Of a stretch of DNA of 64,000 bases, positions 41,379-50,942 are shown one piece after another. The notes under the pieces were generated by a model. It was given only the letters and a program-made list of their open reading frames with translations. It did not search any database and was not told the origin of the DNA. The DNA lies in contig NZ_RBZQ01000002.1 in the NCBI RefSeq assembly GCF_003640395.1, forward strand, positions 186,001 through 250,000. Reading direction: 5' to 3'. Each line of letters opens with the position of its first letter. The stretch's first letter is position 1. This DNA is from Stutzerimonas urumqiensis. Its GTDB lineage: Bacteria > Pseudomonadota > Gammaproteobacteria > Pseudomonadales > Pseudomonadaceae. Made by a program: the position numbers and the translations under genes.

Positions 41379-42130
41379 CCGTTCGCCTTGCTTGCTGCCG
41401 GCTTGCGCGGCGCCCTGCCGGCCTGCCCGGTTTTCGGTGTTGCCGGCTGTTTGGTAGCCGGCTTGGTGGCCGGCGCCTTGGTCGTCGCCGCTACTGGCGC
41501 GGGCTTGGCCGGTGCCTTGCCGACAGGCTTTGCGGGCACGTCGGTAGTCGCGCGCTTGGCGACGGGGCGGGACGCGGCCGGTGTCTTGCCAACCGGCTTG
41601 CTCGCGCCAACCGGCTTGCTCGCGGCCGGGGCCTTGGGCTGGGCGGCCGGCGATGACTTCGCCACCGCGGGCTTGCCAGTGCTCTTGCGGGCCGAAGCGG
41701 CCGGTTTCCGGGTGGCAGCGACGCTGCCCCTGTCATCGGTGTCTGCCTTGCCGGCAGCCTCGGCGACCTGGGTGATGCCGGACGCGAGACTCATTGCCCG
41801 ATCCGAATCGCGGCGCAGCGTCGCGATGTAGCTGACGGTCTCTTCGCGGCGCGCGTGCAATGCGGTGAGCACCCCTTCCAGCTCGTCCACCGACGCCTGT
41901 GCTTTCGCCTGGGCCTTGGGCTTGGCGGCGGCGCCAGCTTCCTCGCGCTTGGCGTAGGCCTTGCGAAGCTTGTCCTCGGCCTTGGCGCGCTGCTTTTCGA
42001 GCTTGGCAAGGGTCGCCTCGGCATCGCTCTGCGCTTGGCGGCAGGCTTTCTCGAGGTGGTCGACGAGGCTGTGGGAGAGTTGCTGGAGCAGTTGCAGGGG
42101 GGAGCTGACGGACGTCTTTTTCGCGGGCAT
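41357..42130 (-). CDS. algP: AlgP, histone H1-like Lys/Ala/Pro-rich protein
   Basis: A 257-residue protein. Residues 1-120 form a conserved helical domain (PLQLLQQLSHSLVDHLEKAC, then a charged coiled coil), and the rest is a low-complexity Lys/Ala/Pro/Thr tail with units such as KPAA, KPVG and KAPA. P. aeruginosa AlgP (AlgR3) has a longer, highly regular KPAA tail and was reported as a regulator of algD and mucoidy. Here the tail is shorter and less regular. The ATG at 42130 has AGGAGG eight to thirteen bases upstream. The gene lies 116 bp downstream of algQ, as in P. aeruginosa. Confidence 0.92.
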   Translation of the reverse strand: MPAKKTSVSSPLQLLQQLSHSLVDHLEKACRQAQSDAEATLAKLEKQRAKAEDKLRKAYAKREEAGAAAKPKAQAKAQASVDELEGVLTALHARREETVSYIATLRRDSDRAMSLASGITQVAEAAGKADTDDRGSVAATRKPAASARKSTGKPAVAKSSPAAQPKAPAASKPVGASKPVGKTPAASRPVAKRATTDVPAKPVGKAPAKPAPVAATTKAPATKPATKQPATPKTGQAGRAPRKPAASKANGQTSPAS

Positions 42131-42246
42131 GAAGGTGCCTCCTGGCAGGTACCGTTCGGGCATAGTAGACGCGCCCCTGGGCGCTTGCCAGCAGACGCGG
42201 CGGGTATCGCGCGGCGCGTGGCCGCAGGTTGCCCGCCGCGCCAGGA

Positions 42247-42711
42247 TCAGGCCGTTGCGGCGGCCTGCTGGTGCGCGTTGTGCAGCACCTCGATGAGGCA
42301 ATCTTCCAATTCGAAGCGTTCCTGCAACAGCGAGCCTAGGCGCATCAGCTCTTCGAGCGCACCGGGCTGATCATGGCAATCGCCGTCGGCGCAGCGGTCG
42401 TTGAATTCGAGCGCAGCCTCGGTGATCGCCTGGATGCGGGGGTAGATCTGCCGAGCCAGTTCGATTCCGCGGGTGTCGCCGAAGGCTTCGGCTTCACGGA
42501 TCAGCTGCTCGTACACCTCGAAGTGGCCCGCCGAGACATAGTCGAGCAGCAACTGGCAGAAGTGCTGGAGGGCCTCGCGCGTGGCGCCCTGCTCATGTAC
42601 GCGCAGGCGATCGAAGCTGGTGATCAGTTCATGACGCTCCTGTAACCAGCGGTCGATCAGCAAGTGCACGCCGCCCCAACGTTCCTGGGCATTTCGACAG
42701 CTCTCGAGCAT
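42247..42711 (-). CDS. algQ: Anti-sigma-70 factor AlgQ/Rsd
   Basis: A 154-residue all-helical protein of the Rsd/AlgQ family, which binds region 4 of sigma-70 and shifts RNA polymerase toward alternative sigma factors in stationary phase. The start [24 protein letters not shown] and the [15 protein letters not shown] segment are characteristic. AlgQ also affects alginate, siderophore and nucleotide kinase genes in P. aeruginosa. AGGAAGG precedes the ATG. With 6S RNA and SutA it is the third RNA-polymerase modulator in the window. Confidence 0.96.
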   Translation of the reverse strand: MLESCRNAQERWGGVHLLIDRWLQERHELITSFDRLRVHEQGATREALQHFCQLLLDYVSAGHFEVYEQLIREAEAFGDTRGIELARQIYPRIQAITEAALEFNDRCADGDCHDQPGALEELMRLGSLLQERFELEDCLIEVLHNAHQQAAATA

Positions 42712-43036
42712 GGTGGCCTTCCTTCTACGGATGATTAGGCAGCCAGCGACAACTTAACGTCGCATTCGGCGAATTTGGTTGGTAGTGCCCGGCTCCTGAC
42801 GATTTCCCGTCGCCGTCGCCGCAGACTAAGCCGGTCGTCTCCTGTCGATCAAGGCCGGAGCGACGACCGACCCCCGGGCGATCGCCGCGACCGTTCATCA
42901 CAGACCAGCCAACCGCTGTGCTGGTTCGGCTGGCGCGGCGATTTGGCCGAACGGCGCGGGCGCAGGTTGCCGGGCCCCGCGCACGGAGCGATGGTCTGGT
43001 CGAAGAAAGGCGCCGCCGAAACCGGCGGCGGGTGCA
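42712..43036. other. 325-bp gap with two strong inverted repeats
   Basis: No open frame on either strand looks coding. The gap holds an 8-bp inverted repeat CGGTCGTC/GACGACCG (42832-42869) and a hairpin of about 10 bp with one bulge (CCAGCCAACC against GGTTCGGCTGG, 42905-42933), plus the hemY terminator at the right end. The algQ ribosome site is at the left end, so the algQ promoter must also lie here. In P. aeruginosa a dsbB-type gene (dsbH) occupies this place; it is missing here. Confidence 0.5.
43012..43029 (-). terminator. Terminator of the hem gene run
   Basis: The stem GCCGCCG/CGGCGGC with an AAAC loop begins 7 bp after the hemY stop. On the minus strand it is followed by GCCTTTCTTCG, moderately T-rich. 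Confidence 0.7.
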
Positions 43037-44281
43037 TCAAGCTTGGCGTAGCGGGACCGGGTGCGACTGCACCGGCGTCGGCGCGGAGAGCAGGCCGAAA
43101 CCTTCCTGGTACAGGCGGTTGCTGCGCTCCGATTCGCCAAGCTGCGCGAGCAGCGCGGCGAGTTCGGCGCAGGTCTGCGGCTTCTGCTCGAACCGCAGGC
43201 TGGCTTCTAGGTAGTCGCGGGCCTTGCCCCAGAGCTGGTTGCGCATGCTCAGACGACCCAGCGCGAGCAGAAGTACCGGGCTCTCGGGCCGGGCCTTGAG
43301 CCAGCCCTCGGCCAGCGCGAGCTGACGTGCCGGATCGCGCCCTTCCACCACGCCGTACAGCTCGACCAGCCGCTCGTCGTACTGGCGCTTGAGTGCGGCG
43401 CTCAGCAGTTCCTCGGCGCGAGCCGATGCCCCTCGCCGATGCAGGCCCTGGGCATAGGCGGCGACGAGCGCCGGATCGTTGCGCAGACCTGACGGGGCGG
43501 CCTGCCAGCGGTCATCCAGCCGGGCGATCGGATCGGCCTCGGGCGCGACCGGCTGATCCGCGGCCTGTTCGAGCGCAGCGATCCAGGCCAGGCGTTCGAG
43601 CGCCTCCAGGCGTTCGGCCGGCAGCACGCGCTGCTTGCGCAGCTCAGGCAACAGCGCGCACAGCGCCGTCCAGTCCTCGAGCTGCACGTAGAGTTGCTGT
43701 AGCAGCGTCAGGGCATAGCCATGCCGCGGGTAGTGCTCGAGCAGGCGCAGCAGGGTCGCACGCGCCGCGTCGTACTGGTTGCGATCGATCTGCAGCTGCG
43801 CTTGTGCCAGGGCGATGACCACCGCCGACTGCGGTTCGCGCGCTTCGGCCTTGCGCAGCAGTTCGTCGCTTTCATCGTGACGGCCGAGTTCGCTCGCCGC
43901 ACGCGCGGCGCCGAGGTAATGCACCAGTGGCTCGCGATCGTGTTCGGCGGCGAGGCGCAGATGATCGAGCGCGGCGCTCCATTGCCCTTCGGCCAGTTCG
44001 CGCGTGCCCAGCCGGGCGGCCCGTTCGGCGCGCTGGGCGCGGCGGCGGCGCGACCACGGGTTGATCCAGACGCCCGACGCATGCAGCCCGACCAACACCG
44101 TGCGAAGCAGCACCGCCAGGAGCCACAGGCAAAGGATGAAGGCGAGGAACACCCAGAAACTCGATTCGTAGCGGAAACGGCCGTAGGTGATCAGCACGTA
44201 GCCCGTGCTCTGCGCGATGGCCCAGCCGAGAAAGCCCAGGCCGAGAAGAATCAGGACCGAAACCAGGACCGTGCGCTTCAT
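43037..44281 (-). CDS. hemY: HemY-type TPR membrane protein of the heme operon
   Basis: A 414-residue inner-membrane protein. Two hydrophobic segments (about 4-24 and 42-66) are followed by a large TPR-like helical domain. This is the HemY_N/TPR protein found at the end of hemCDXY operons in gammaproteobacteria, not the protoporphyrinogen oxidase also called HemY in Gram-positives. Its role in heme synthesis is not settled. The start overlaps the hemX stop (ATGA). The C-terminal part is Leu/Arg-rich helical repeat. Confidence 0.92.
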   Translation of the reverse strand: MKRTVLVSVLILLGLGFLGWAIAQSTGYVLITYGRFRYESSFWVFLAFILCLWLLAVLLRTVLVGLHASGVWINPWSRRRRAQRAERAARLGTRELAEGQWSAALDHLRLAAEHDREPLVHYLGAARAASELGRHDESDELLRKAEAREPQSAVVIALAQAQLQIDRNQYDAARATLLRLLEHYPRHGYALTLLQQLYVQLEDWTALCALLPELRKQRVLPAERLEALERLAWIAALEQAADQPVAPEADPIARLDDRWQAAPSGLRNDPALVAAYAQGLHRRGASARAEELLSAALKRQYDERLVELYGVVEGRDPARQLALAEGWLKARPESPVLLLALGRLSMRNQLWGKARDYLEASLRFEQKPQTCAELAALLAQLGESERSNRLYQEGFGLLSAPTPVQSHPVPLRQA

Positions 44282-45561
44282 GTCCGCAGTCCCTCTTGCT
44301 CAGGCTGGACCACGGGCGGCGTCGGCTCGGGTTCCGGCGCCGGCGTGGCGGGCTCGGGCTCGGGCGTGGCGGGCTCGGCCGTCGGCGGCTCGACGGGTTG
44401 CGGAGCGGGTTCGCCGGTCGCCGGCGCGGCGGAAGGCGCCTCGTCGCGCGCCGCTTCCTGTTCCTCGACGTAGGCGCGCAATGCCTGCATGGCCGGCGCA
44501 AGACTCGGCAACTGCACCGCGACCTGACGCTCGCTCAGCGCGTCGATACGCTCGATCAGCGCCTGGCGAGCGGCGTTCTCCTCGCTGAAATGCGCGGTCA
44601 GGATGGCCCTGGCCTGCGCCAGCGATTGCCGATAGACCTCCTCGTTGGCATTGAGCACCGCCCACTGCGCCTGCTCGAACGCAAGCGACAACGCGAGCCG
44701 TACCTGGCCGAGCGTCTGGCCGGCGAGCAGCGGCTTGACCTCGCCAGAGGCATTGAAATCGACGCGCACGTAGCGGGTCAGCTCGTTCAGCCAGCGCTTC
44801 CAGGCGCTCTGCCCTTCGGGCTGCTCGACGCTGGCGCCGGGTTCGAATCCCGGTGCCAGCGCGCGAAGCGACGACGCCTGGCCGGTCAGCGCGCCGAGCT
44901 GGAGAAACAGCCCGGTGCGGTCGATGTCCGGCAGGCTGCGCAGGGCCTCCAGCGCATCGATCAATTCCTGCCGCGCGGCGAAGGCGCCCGGATCATCCTG
45001 CTTGCGCAGGATCAGGTCGGCTTCGCGGATCAGCGCCTTGGCGCTTTCGACGTCCTGCATGGCAGACAGGCGCAGCATGGCCATGCGCATCAGGTGTTCG
45101 GCCTCGGCCAGGCGCCACTGCTCGCGACTGGCACCGAGCACCTGCTCGACGCGGCCGCTGAGGTCCTGCATGTCGCTTTGCAGACTGCCCAGCAACCGCC
45201 GCCGCTCGTCCAGCTCGTCGGCCGAGGGCAGCTGCTCGAGTGGCGTCAGCCGGGCCGCGAGCGCCTGCTCCTGACGGGCGAGTTGCTCGGTGCGCTCGGC
45301 CGTCCCATCGAGCGCCTGCAAGCGTTGTTCGTGTTCGGCGACCCGCTGCAGCTGGACCAGGCTGTAACCGCCCGCCAGCAAGCCACCGGCGCCGATCAGC
45401 AGCGCCAGCGTCGCCAGCGCCTTGCCGCCACCGGCCGACGTGCGAGCCGACGTGCGAGCCGACGCAGAGGATGCAGGAGTACGGCCGGATGGGGTCGCGG
45501 TGGTCGCCGTTTCGGTGGTCGGGGCAGTGTCGGGCTTCTTTCCTGGTTGTTCTTCGCTCAC
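44278..45561 (-). CDS. hemX: HemX-type membrane protein of the heme operon (GTG start)
   Basis: A 427-residue protein with a low-complexity N-terminus, one membrane helix (about 50-70, ALATLALLIGAGGLLAGGYSL), a coiled coil and a periplasmic helical domain, ending in a Pro/Glu-rich tail. It matches the HemX family encoded with hemC and hemD. Databases often name it uroporphyrinogen-III C-methyltransferase, but I see no SAM-methyltransferase motifs, so that name should not be taken as function. The GTG at 45561 has AAGGA upstream. A 12-bp tandem repeat lies in the N-terminal region. Confidence 0.9.
   Translation of the reverse strand: MSEEQPGKKPDTAPTTETATTATPSGRTPASSASARTSARTSAGGGKALATLALLIGAGGLLAGGYSLVQLQRVAEHEQRLQALDGTAERTEQLARQEQALAARLTPLEQLPSADELDERRRLLGSLQSDMQDLSGRVEQVLGASREQWRLAEAEHLMRMAMLRLSAMQDVESAKALIREADLILRKQDDPGAFAARQELIDALEALRSLPDIDRTGLFLQLGALTGQASSLRALAPGFEPGASVEQPEGQSAWKRWLNELTRYVRVDFNASGEVKPLLAGQTLGQVRLALSLAFEQAQWAVLNANEEVYRQSLAQARAILTAHFSEENAARQALIERIDALSERQVAVQLPSLAPAMQALRAYVEEQEAARDEAPSAAPATGEPAPQPVEPPTAEPATPEPEPATPAPEPEPTPPVVQPEQEGLRT
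45434..45464. repeat. 12-bp tandem repeat inside hemX
   Basis: GCCGACGTGCGA occurs twice in direct tandem, followed by a third partial copy (GCCGACG). It encodes the repeated residues SART in the low-complexity N-terminal segment of HemX and leaves the frame intact. Copy number could vary between strains. Confidence 0.85.
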
Positions 45562-45604
45562 GTTTCCATCCTTTGCTGGGGAGGCGGGCCAGACGCCGGG
45601 TCGG

Positions 45605-46423
45605 TCAGTTCGACCCGCGGCTACCCTCGGTCGGTTGCACGCCAGCCGGTGGCATCGTCATGGGTCGGTCGCTGCGCAACGCGGCCAGCAACGCGGCGGC
45701 GCTGGCGCCACGACAATCGACGACGTTGCAGGCGCCAAGCTCGGCCGCCATGCCCGCGACACGGGGACTGGGTACGAACAGGGTCAGTCGTTCGGCGAGC
45801 CGCGGCCAGGCATCGGCTGCCAGCCGGACCAGCGACTGCAAGCCTTGTCCACTGCTGACCACCAGCCCATTCAGGCGTTCCGCCTCGACCCGCCTGGGCA
45901 GGGCTTCGGCCGGGTAGTCGGGGCAGAAACGCCGGTACAGGGACAAGGCATCGACGTGCACGCCGCGTTCGCGCAGACGCTCGGACAGCCATTCGCGCCC
46001 GTCTTCGCCGCGCAGGATCAGCACCCGCGGCGTTGGCACCGCCAGCGCGGCCTCGAGCGTCGGCAGCGCGATCAGCGCTTCGCTGTCATCGCCCTCGGCC
46101 GGCCAGTGGGCGTCGAGGCCATAATCGGCCAGCACCGCGCCGGTGCCGGCCCCGACGCTGAACCAGCGCTGTCCGGCCGGCGGCTGCGGCCAGTAGCGAT
46201 CGACCAGGGCCAGTCCCAGCCGGGCCGCTGGCTTGCTGACCACGATGACGGCCTGGTAGCGGTCCAGCTCGAGGATCGTCGCCCGTTGCTCGGGCGTTTC
46301 CGGCAGCGGCTCGATGGCCAGCAGCGGCATGCAGGCGCTGGCGATGCCTTGCTCGGCCAGCGTCGCGGCGAGCGCCTCGCACTCGCCGGCGGGGCGAGTC
46401 AGCAGCAGGCGCCAGTCTTTCAC
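45605..46423 (-). CDS. hemD: Uroporphyrinogen-III synthase (GTG start)
   Basis: A 272-residue HemD, which cyclises hydroxymethylbilane with inversion of ring D. Sequence conservation in this family is low, but the two-domain pattern is clear: [63 protein letters not shown] and [11 protein letters not shown]. The start is a GTG at 46423 that overlaps the hemC stop (GTGA), so translation is coupled. The open frame continues upstream antisense to nothing useful, within hemC, and has no similarity. Confidence 0.95.
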   Translation of the reverse strand: MKDWRLLLTRPAGECEALAATLAEQGIASACMPLLAIEPLPETPEQRATILELDRYQAVIVVSKPAARLGLALVDRYWPQPPAGQRWFSVGAGTGAVLADYGLDAHWPAEGDDSEALIALPTLEAALAVPTPRVLILRGEDGREWLSERLRERGVHVDALSLYRRFCPDYPAEALPRRVEAERLNGLVVSSGQGLQSLVRLAADAWPRLAERLTLFVPSPRVAGMAAELGACNVVDCRGASAAALLAALRSDRPMTMPPAGVQPTEGSRGSN

Positions 46424-47358
46424 GGCGCGTCGGGCTCGCCGTAGATCGAGGCGAGAATGCCGGCCGCGCCCTGCGCCAGCAGGGCTTCGGCGACGCGCAC
46501 GCCAAGGGCTTCGGCGTCGGCGGCGGGCGCCCGGTCGTCGGCGCGCAGCAGGGTCGTGCCGTCCGGCTGGCCAACCAGGCCACGCAGCCAGAGCTGGTCG
46601 CCCTCGTGCACCGCGTAGCAGGCGATCGGCACCTGGCAGCCGCCGTTGAGGTGGCGATTCAGCGCGCGTTCGGCGGCGACCCGCTGTTCGGTCAGGCGAT
46701 GATGCAGCGGCCCGAGCAGGGCATGGATGTCGGCATCGGCGGTGCGGCATTCGATGCCGACCGCCCCCTGGCCGCCAGCCGGCAAGCTGTCCTCGACCGT
46801 GATGCTCGAACGGATGCGATCGGCGAAGCCCAGCCGGATCAGCCCGGCGGCGGCGAGGATGATGGCGTCGTACTCGCCGGCATCGAGCTTGGCCAACCGG
46901 GTATTCACATTGCCGCGCAGGAACTGGATCTTCAGGTCCGGTCGGCGAGCCAGCAACTGGGCCTGGCGGCGCAGGCTGGAGGTCCCGACGACGCTGCCGG
47001 GCGGTAGCGCATCGAGGCTGTCGAAGCGGTTCGAGACGAAGGCGTCGCGCGGGTCCTCGCGCTCGCAGATGCAGAACAGGCCGAGCCCCTCGGGGAACTC
47101 CATCGGCACGTCTTTCATCGAGTGCACGGCGATGTCCGCCTCGTGCTCGAGCAGCGCGGTTTCCAGCTCTTTGACGAACAGGCCCTTGCCGCCGATTTTC
47201 GCCAGCGGTGCATCCAGCAGCTTGTCGCCGCGGCTGACCATCGGCACCAGGCTGACCCGGATACCGGGATGGGCCGACTCCAGCCGCGCCTTGACGTACT
47301 CGGCTTGCCAGAGGGCGAGCGCGCTCTTGCGCGTGGCGATGCGAATCTCTCGGGGCAT
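46420..47358 (-). CDS. hemC: Porphobilinogen deaminase
   Basis: A 312-residue hydroxymethylbilane synthase. Family motifs are [45 protein letters not shown], and [12 protein letters not shown], where the first cysteine carries the dipyrromethane cofactor. It begins the hemC-hemD-hemX-hemY run. A TATCAT box (47390-47395, minus strand) about 30 bp before the ATG may be its -10 element, without a good -35. It lies 156 bp downstream of algR; in P. aeruginosa AlgR influences hemC. Confidence 0.97.
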   Translation of the reverse strand: MPREIRIATRKSALALWQAEYVKARLESAHPGIRVSLVPMVSRGDKLLDAPLAKIGGKGLFVKELETALLEHEADIAVHSMKDVPMEFPEGLGLFCICEREDPRDAFVSNRFDSLDALPPGSVVGTSSLRRQAQLLARRPDLKIQFLRGNVNTRLAKLDAGEYDAIILAAAGLIRLGFADRIRSSITVEDSLPAGGQGAVGIECRTADADIHALLGPLHHRLTEQRVAAERALNRHLNGGCQVPIACYAVHEGDQLWLRGLVGQPDGTTLLRADDRAPAADAEALGVRVAEALLAQGAAGILASIYGEPDAP

Positions 47359-47514
47359 GGGCTGATCCAGAACCAGTGAAATGCCGGCGATGATAACAGG
47401 GCCGGCACCGCCGCTGGGTTGGCGGGAATCAATGAATGGGCGTTGCCAGCCGGACGCAGCCAGCCGGTCCAGCCCTTGATCCCGCCGCGTCCAGCGCCGA
47501 CGTCCTGTGCCCGC

Positions 47515-48261
47515 TCAGAGACTCTGCATCAGCTTGCGTACGCCAGCGACGTGTCGGCGGCTGACGGTCAGCGCCTCGCCATTGAAGTTTTTCAGGAACA
47601 GCTGGAAATGCCCGAGCGGCGTGCGTTGCAGGCGCTCGATCCGATCGCGGGCGACCAGTGCGTTGCGGTGGATACGCACGAAACGGTCGCCGAACTCGTC
47701 CTCCAGCGCCTTGAGCGGTTCGTCCAGCAGCACCTCGCCGCCGTCGTGGCGCAGGGTCACGTATTTGTGATCGGCGATGAAGTAGATGACGTTGTCCAGC
47801 GGAATGAGCTCGATCCCTTTGCGGGTCCGTGCGCTGATGTGGCTGCGCGGACCGGCGCCGGAAATCGCCGCGGGACGGGTCAGGGCCGCCAGTTGCACGC
47901 GGTTGGGGCGCTCGGCCTTCTTCAGGGCGTCGGCCAACACCTCCTGGCGGACCGGCTTGACCAGGTAGCCGACGGCGCTGACCTGGAAGGCCTCCACCGC
48001 GAATTCGTCATGGGCCGTGCAAAAGATCACGGCTGGCGGCGCGTCGCGCTCGCAGAGCTTGGCGGCCACCTGCAGACCATCCATGCGTGGCATGCGGATA
48101 TCGAGCAGGACGATATCGGGACGCAGGTCTTCGATCAGGTGCAGCGCCTCTTCGCCATTGCTGGCGGCGGGCTCCAACACACGATAGCCGTCGAGATCAC
48201 CTACCAGTCGGCTCAGGCGCTCGCGGGCTAGAGGTTCGTCATCGACAATCAGAACATTCAT
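47515..48261 (-). CDS. algR: Response regulator AlgR
   Basis: A 248-residue LytTR-type response regulator. The receiver holds the phospho-acceptor D54 (LLDIRMPRMDGL), and the C-terminal LytTR DNA-binding domain reads DNVIYFIADHKYVTLRHDGGE and FVRIHRNALVARDRIERLQ. In P. aeruginosa AlgR controls alginate synthesis, type IV pilus fimbrial genes, rhamnolipids and hemC. The start overlaps the algZ stop (ATGA). No alginate biosynthesis gene lies in this window. Confidence 0.97.
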   Translation of the reverse strand: MNVLIVDDEPLARERLSRLVGDLDGYRVLEPAASNGEEALHLIEDLRPDIVLLDIRMPRMDGLQVAAKLCERDAPPAVIFCTAHDEFAVEAFQVSAVGYLVKPVRQEVLADALKKAERPNRVQLAALTRPAAISGAGPRSHISARTRKGIELIPLDNVIYFIADHKYVTLRHDGGEVLLDEPLKALEDEFGDRFVRIHRNALVARDRIERLQRTPLGHFQLFLKNFNGEALTVSRRHVAGVRKLMQSL

Positions 48262-49346
48262 AAAGGTCTGGCTTCCTGCTGCATGTGTCTCGCAAGTGGA
48301 TAGCGTAGACAGGTGTAGTGGCGGCCATCACGGCGCTCCACGCTGAGACTCGCACGCGGACCGAAAAGTGCCGCCAGTCGCGCATCGATGTTCTGCAAGC
48401 CTTGCCGGGTGCCCTTCCAGGCCGGCGTGCGGCCGTCGTCTTCGTAGGGATTGTCGATGCACAGGTGGAAGCAGCCCGCGGCGACGTGGGCCTCGATCCT
48501 CACCGTGCCGCCTTCGACGAGCGGCTGGATGCCGTGGATGATCGCGTTCTCCAGCAGCGGCTGGAGCGTCAGGTGCGGGATGGGCAGGTCGTCCGGCACC
48601 TGCGCCACGTTCCATTCTTCCTGCAACCGATCGCCCAGCCGGTAGCGCTCGATGGACAAGTAGCGCCGCGCCAGTTCAAGCTCGTCGTGCCAGCTGGCGA
48701 GCGTACCGGGCCGCGCGAGGCTGGCACGGAACAGGTCGGACAGGTCGAGCACGGCCTGCTCGGCGCGCGGTGGGTCGATGGCGATCAGGCTGGCGATGCT
48801 GTTCAGGCTGTTGAACAGAAAGTGCGGGCGGATGCGCGCCTGCAACGACTCGATCCGTGCCCGCAGTTCGGCCTGCTCCTGACGGCGCCACTGGCTCTGC
48901 AAATAGAAATAGCGCAGCAGCAATCCCGACATGATCAGGCTGATCAGCGCGTGCCGCAGGTAGCGGTAGCTCTCGTCGGTCGGCGGCGGCGCCCCGCCGA
49001 GCTGGAAGGCATCGGCGAAGGCCGTGCAGACCAGCGTCAGGGTGACGACCAGCGCGCAGCAGGTCACGCTCGCCGCCGTCACGCCGAGGCGCGCCAGCCA
49101 GGGCCGTAGCCGGCACAGCAGGGCGGCCGAGAGCAGCACGTTCCACTGCACGAACAGCGAGGTCAGCGCCAGCCGCACCCAGTCGAAGGACGGCTGCAGC
49201 GGCTCGGCCAGCACCAGCACCATCACCAGCAGCTCGGCCAGCAGCACCAGCGCGAGCAGCGCCTCGGGCTCGCACAGCTCGGGAACGAAGAAGTCGTCGG
49301 GCGGGGTCGGCGTGTGCCAGGTCAGCTTGGGTTTGGGTATTCGCAT
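48258..49346 (-). CDS. algZ: Sensor kinase AlgZ/FimS
   Basis: A 362-residue membrane histidine kinase of the LytS/YehU group. Hydrophobic segments occupy about 25-150. The phosphorylated histidine is H175 in RIRPHFLFNSLNSIASL. The ATP-binding part has LTLQPLLENAIIHGIQPLVEGG and GLQNIDARL; the last glycine box is short, as usual in this group. It pairs with AlgR, and the coding regions overlap. It is the first gene of the pair; a 155-bp gap separates it from divergent argH. Confidence 0.95.
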   Translation of the reverse strand: MRIPKPKLTWHTPTPPDDFFVPELCEPEALLALVLLAELLVMVLVLAEPLQPSFDWVRLALTSLFVQWNVLLSAALLCRLRPWLARLGVTAASVTCCALVVTLTLVCTAFADAFQLGGAPPPTDESYRYLRHALISLIMSGLLLRYFYLQSQWRRQEQAELRARIESLQARIRPHFLFNSLNSIASLIAIDPPRAEQAVLDLSDLFRASLARPGTLASWHDELELARRYLSIERYRLGDRLQEEWNVAQVPDDLPIPHLTLQPLLENAIIHGIQPLVEGGTVRIEAHVAAGCFHLCIDNPYEDDGRTPAWKGTRQGLQNIDARLAALFGPRASLSVERRDGRHYTCLRYPLARHMQQEARPL

Positions 49347-49501
49347 GAGGTGAGTGTGCGCACGGATCGCAGGAATGCAACGGGCGTGCAGTCTAGCCCC
49401 CGGTGTGCCGGGCTGCCGTGCACTGCGAGCATCCCGGCTGCACGGGCAAGCCTGCTATCATCCGCGCTCTTTTTCAGCTTCGATTTGCAGCGAGCGCATA
49501 C

Positions 49502-50896
49502 ATGAGCACCGACAAGACCAACCAGTCCTGGGGCGGCCGTTTCAGCGAGCCCGTCGACGCCTTCGTCGCCCGATTCACCGCCTCCGTCGAGTTCGACAAG
49601 CGCCTCTACCGCCACGACATCATGGGCTCGATCGCCCACGCGACGATGCTGGAAAAGGCCGGCGTGCTGAGCGCCGACGAGCGCGACGCGATCATCGCCA
49701 ACCTGAAGGACATCCAGGGCGAGATCGAGGCCGGCAAATTCGACTGGCGCGTCGACCTGGAAGACGTGCACATGAACATCGAGGCGCGCCTGACCGACCG
49801 CATCGGCGTCACCGGCAAGAAGCTGCACACCGGCCGTTCGCGCAACGACCAGGTGGCCACCGACATCCGCCTGTGGCTGCGCGACGAGATCGACGTGATC
49901 CTCGCCGAGATTACCCGCCTGCAGCAGGGCCTGCTGGGCCTCGCCGAAGCGGAAGCCGACACGGTCATGCCCGGCTTCACCCACCTGCAGACCGCCCAGC
50001 CGGTGACCTTCGGCCATCACCTCTTGGCCTGGTTCGAGATGCTCAGCCGTGATTACGAGCGCCTGATCGACTGCCGCAAGCGCACCAACCGCATGCCGCT
50101 GGGCTCGGCGGCGCTGGCCGGCACGACCTACCCGATCCAGCGCGAGATCACCTGCGAGCTGCTGGGCTTCGAGGCGATTTCCGGCAACTCGCTGGATGGC
50201 GTGTCGGATCGCGACTTCGCCATCGAATTCTGCGCCGCCGCCTCGGTGGCGATGATGCACCTGTCGCGCTTCTCCGAAGAGCTGGTGCTATGGACGTCGG
50301 CGCAGTTCCAGTTCATCGACCTGCCCGACCGTTTCTGCACCGGCAGCTCGATCATGCCGCAGAAGAAGAACCCCGACGTGCCGGAGCTGGTGCGTGGCAA
50401 GACCGGCCGCGTCTTCGGCGCCCTCACCGGCCTGCTCGCCCTGATGAAGGGCCAGCCGCTGGCGTACAACAAGGACAACCAGGAAGACAAAGAGCCGCTG
50501 TTCGACGCCGCCGACACCCTGCGCGACTCGCTGCGCGCCTTCGCCGACATGGTCCCGGCGATCAGGCCCAAGCGGAAAATCATGCGCGAGGCAGCGCTGC
50601 GCGGCTTCTCCACCGCCACCGATCTGGCCGACTACCTGGTGCGCAAGGGCCTGCCCTTCCGCGATTGCCACGAGATCGTCGGCCACGCCGTGAAATACGG
50701 CGTGCAGACCGGCAAGGACCTGGCCGAAATGAGCCTCGACGAGCTGCGCCAGTTCAGCGACCAGATCGGCGAGGACGTCTTCGCCGTGCTGACCCTGGAA
50801 GGCTCGGTGAACGCCCGCGACCACATCGGCGGCACCGCGCCGAATCAGGTTCGCGCGGCGGTACAACGCGGTCGGGCGCTGCTCGCCAGCCGCTGA
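49502..50896 (+). CDS. argH: Argininosuccinate lyase
   Basis: A 464-residue enzyme that splits argininosuccinate into arginine and fumarate. The family signature [20 protein letters not shown], the N-terminal [20 protein letters not shown] and [14 protein letters not shown] are intact. The ATG at 49502 begins the family-like sequence; the upstream in-frame extension does not. The ribosome site is weak (GCGAG). It is divergent from algZ, as in P. aeruginosa. Confidence 0.97.
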   Translation: MSTDKTNQSWGGRFSEPVDAFVARFTASVEFDKRLYRHDIMGSIAHATMLEKAGVLSADERDAIIANLKDIQGEIEAGKFDWRVDLEDVHMNIEARLTDRIGVTGKKLHTGRSRNDQVATDIRLWLRDEIDVILAEITRLQQGLLGLAEAEADTVMPGFTHLQTAQPVTFGHHLLAWFEMLSRDYERLIDCRKRTNRMPLGSAALAGTTYPIQREITCELLGFEAISGNSLDGVSDRDFAIEFCAAASVAMMHLSRFSEELVLWTSAQFQFIDLPDRFCTGSSIMPQKKNPDVPELVRGKTGRVFGALTGLLALMKGQPLAYNKDNQEDKEPLFDAADTLRDSLRAFADMVPAIRPKRKIMREAALRGFSTATDLADYLVRKGLPFRDCHEIVGHAVKYGVQTGKDLAEMSLDELRQFSDQIGEDVFAVLTLEGSVNARDHIGGTAPNQVRAAVQRGRALLASR

Positions 50897-50942
50897 TTCA
50901 CGCCTCGGAGCGGGCGTCCGTCCGCTCCGATCGGAGGTGCCG

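Noticed and set aside
41388..41740. Repetitive DNA resembling an array
   Set aside because: The repeats encode Lys/Pro/Ala units in frame of algP and are not evenly spaced with unique spacers; not a CRISPR.
44278..45561. hemX as a uroporphyrinogen-III methyltransferase
   Set aside because: No SAM-binding or SUMT motif is visible; the protein is a membrane-anchored coiled-coil type. The database name is inherited.
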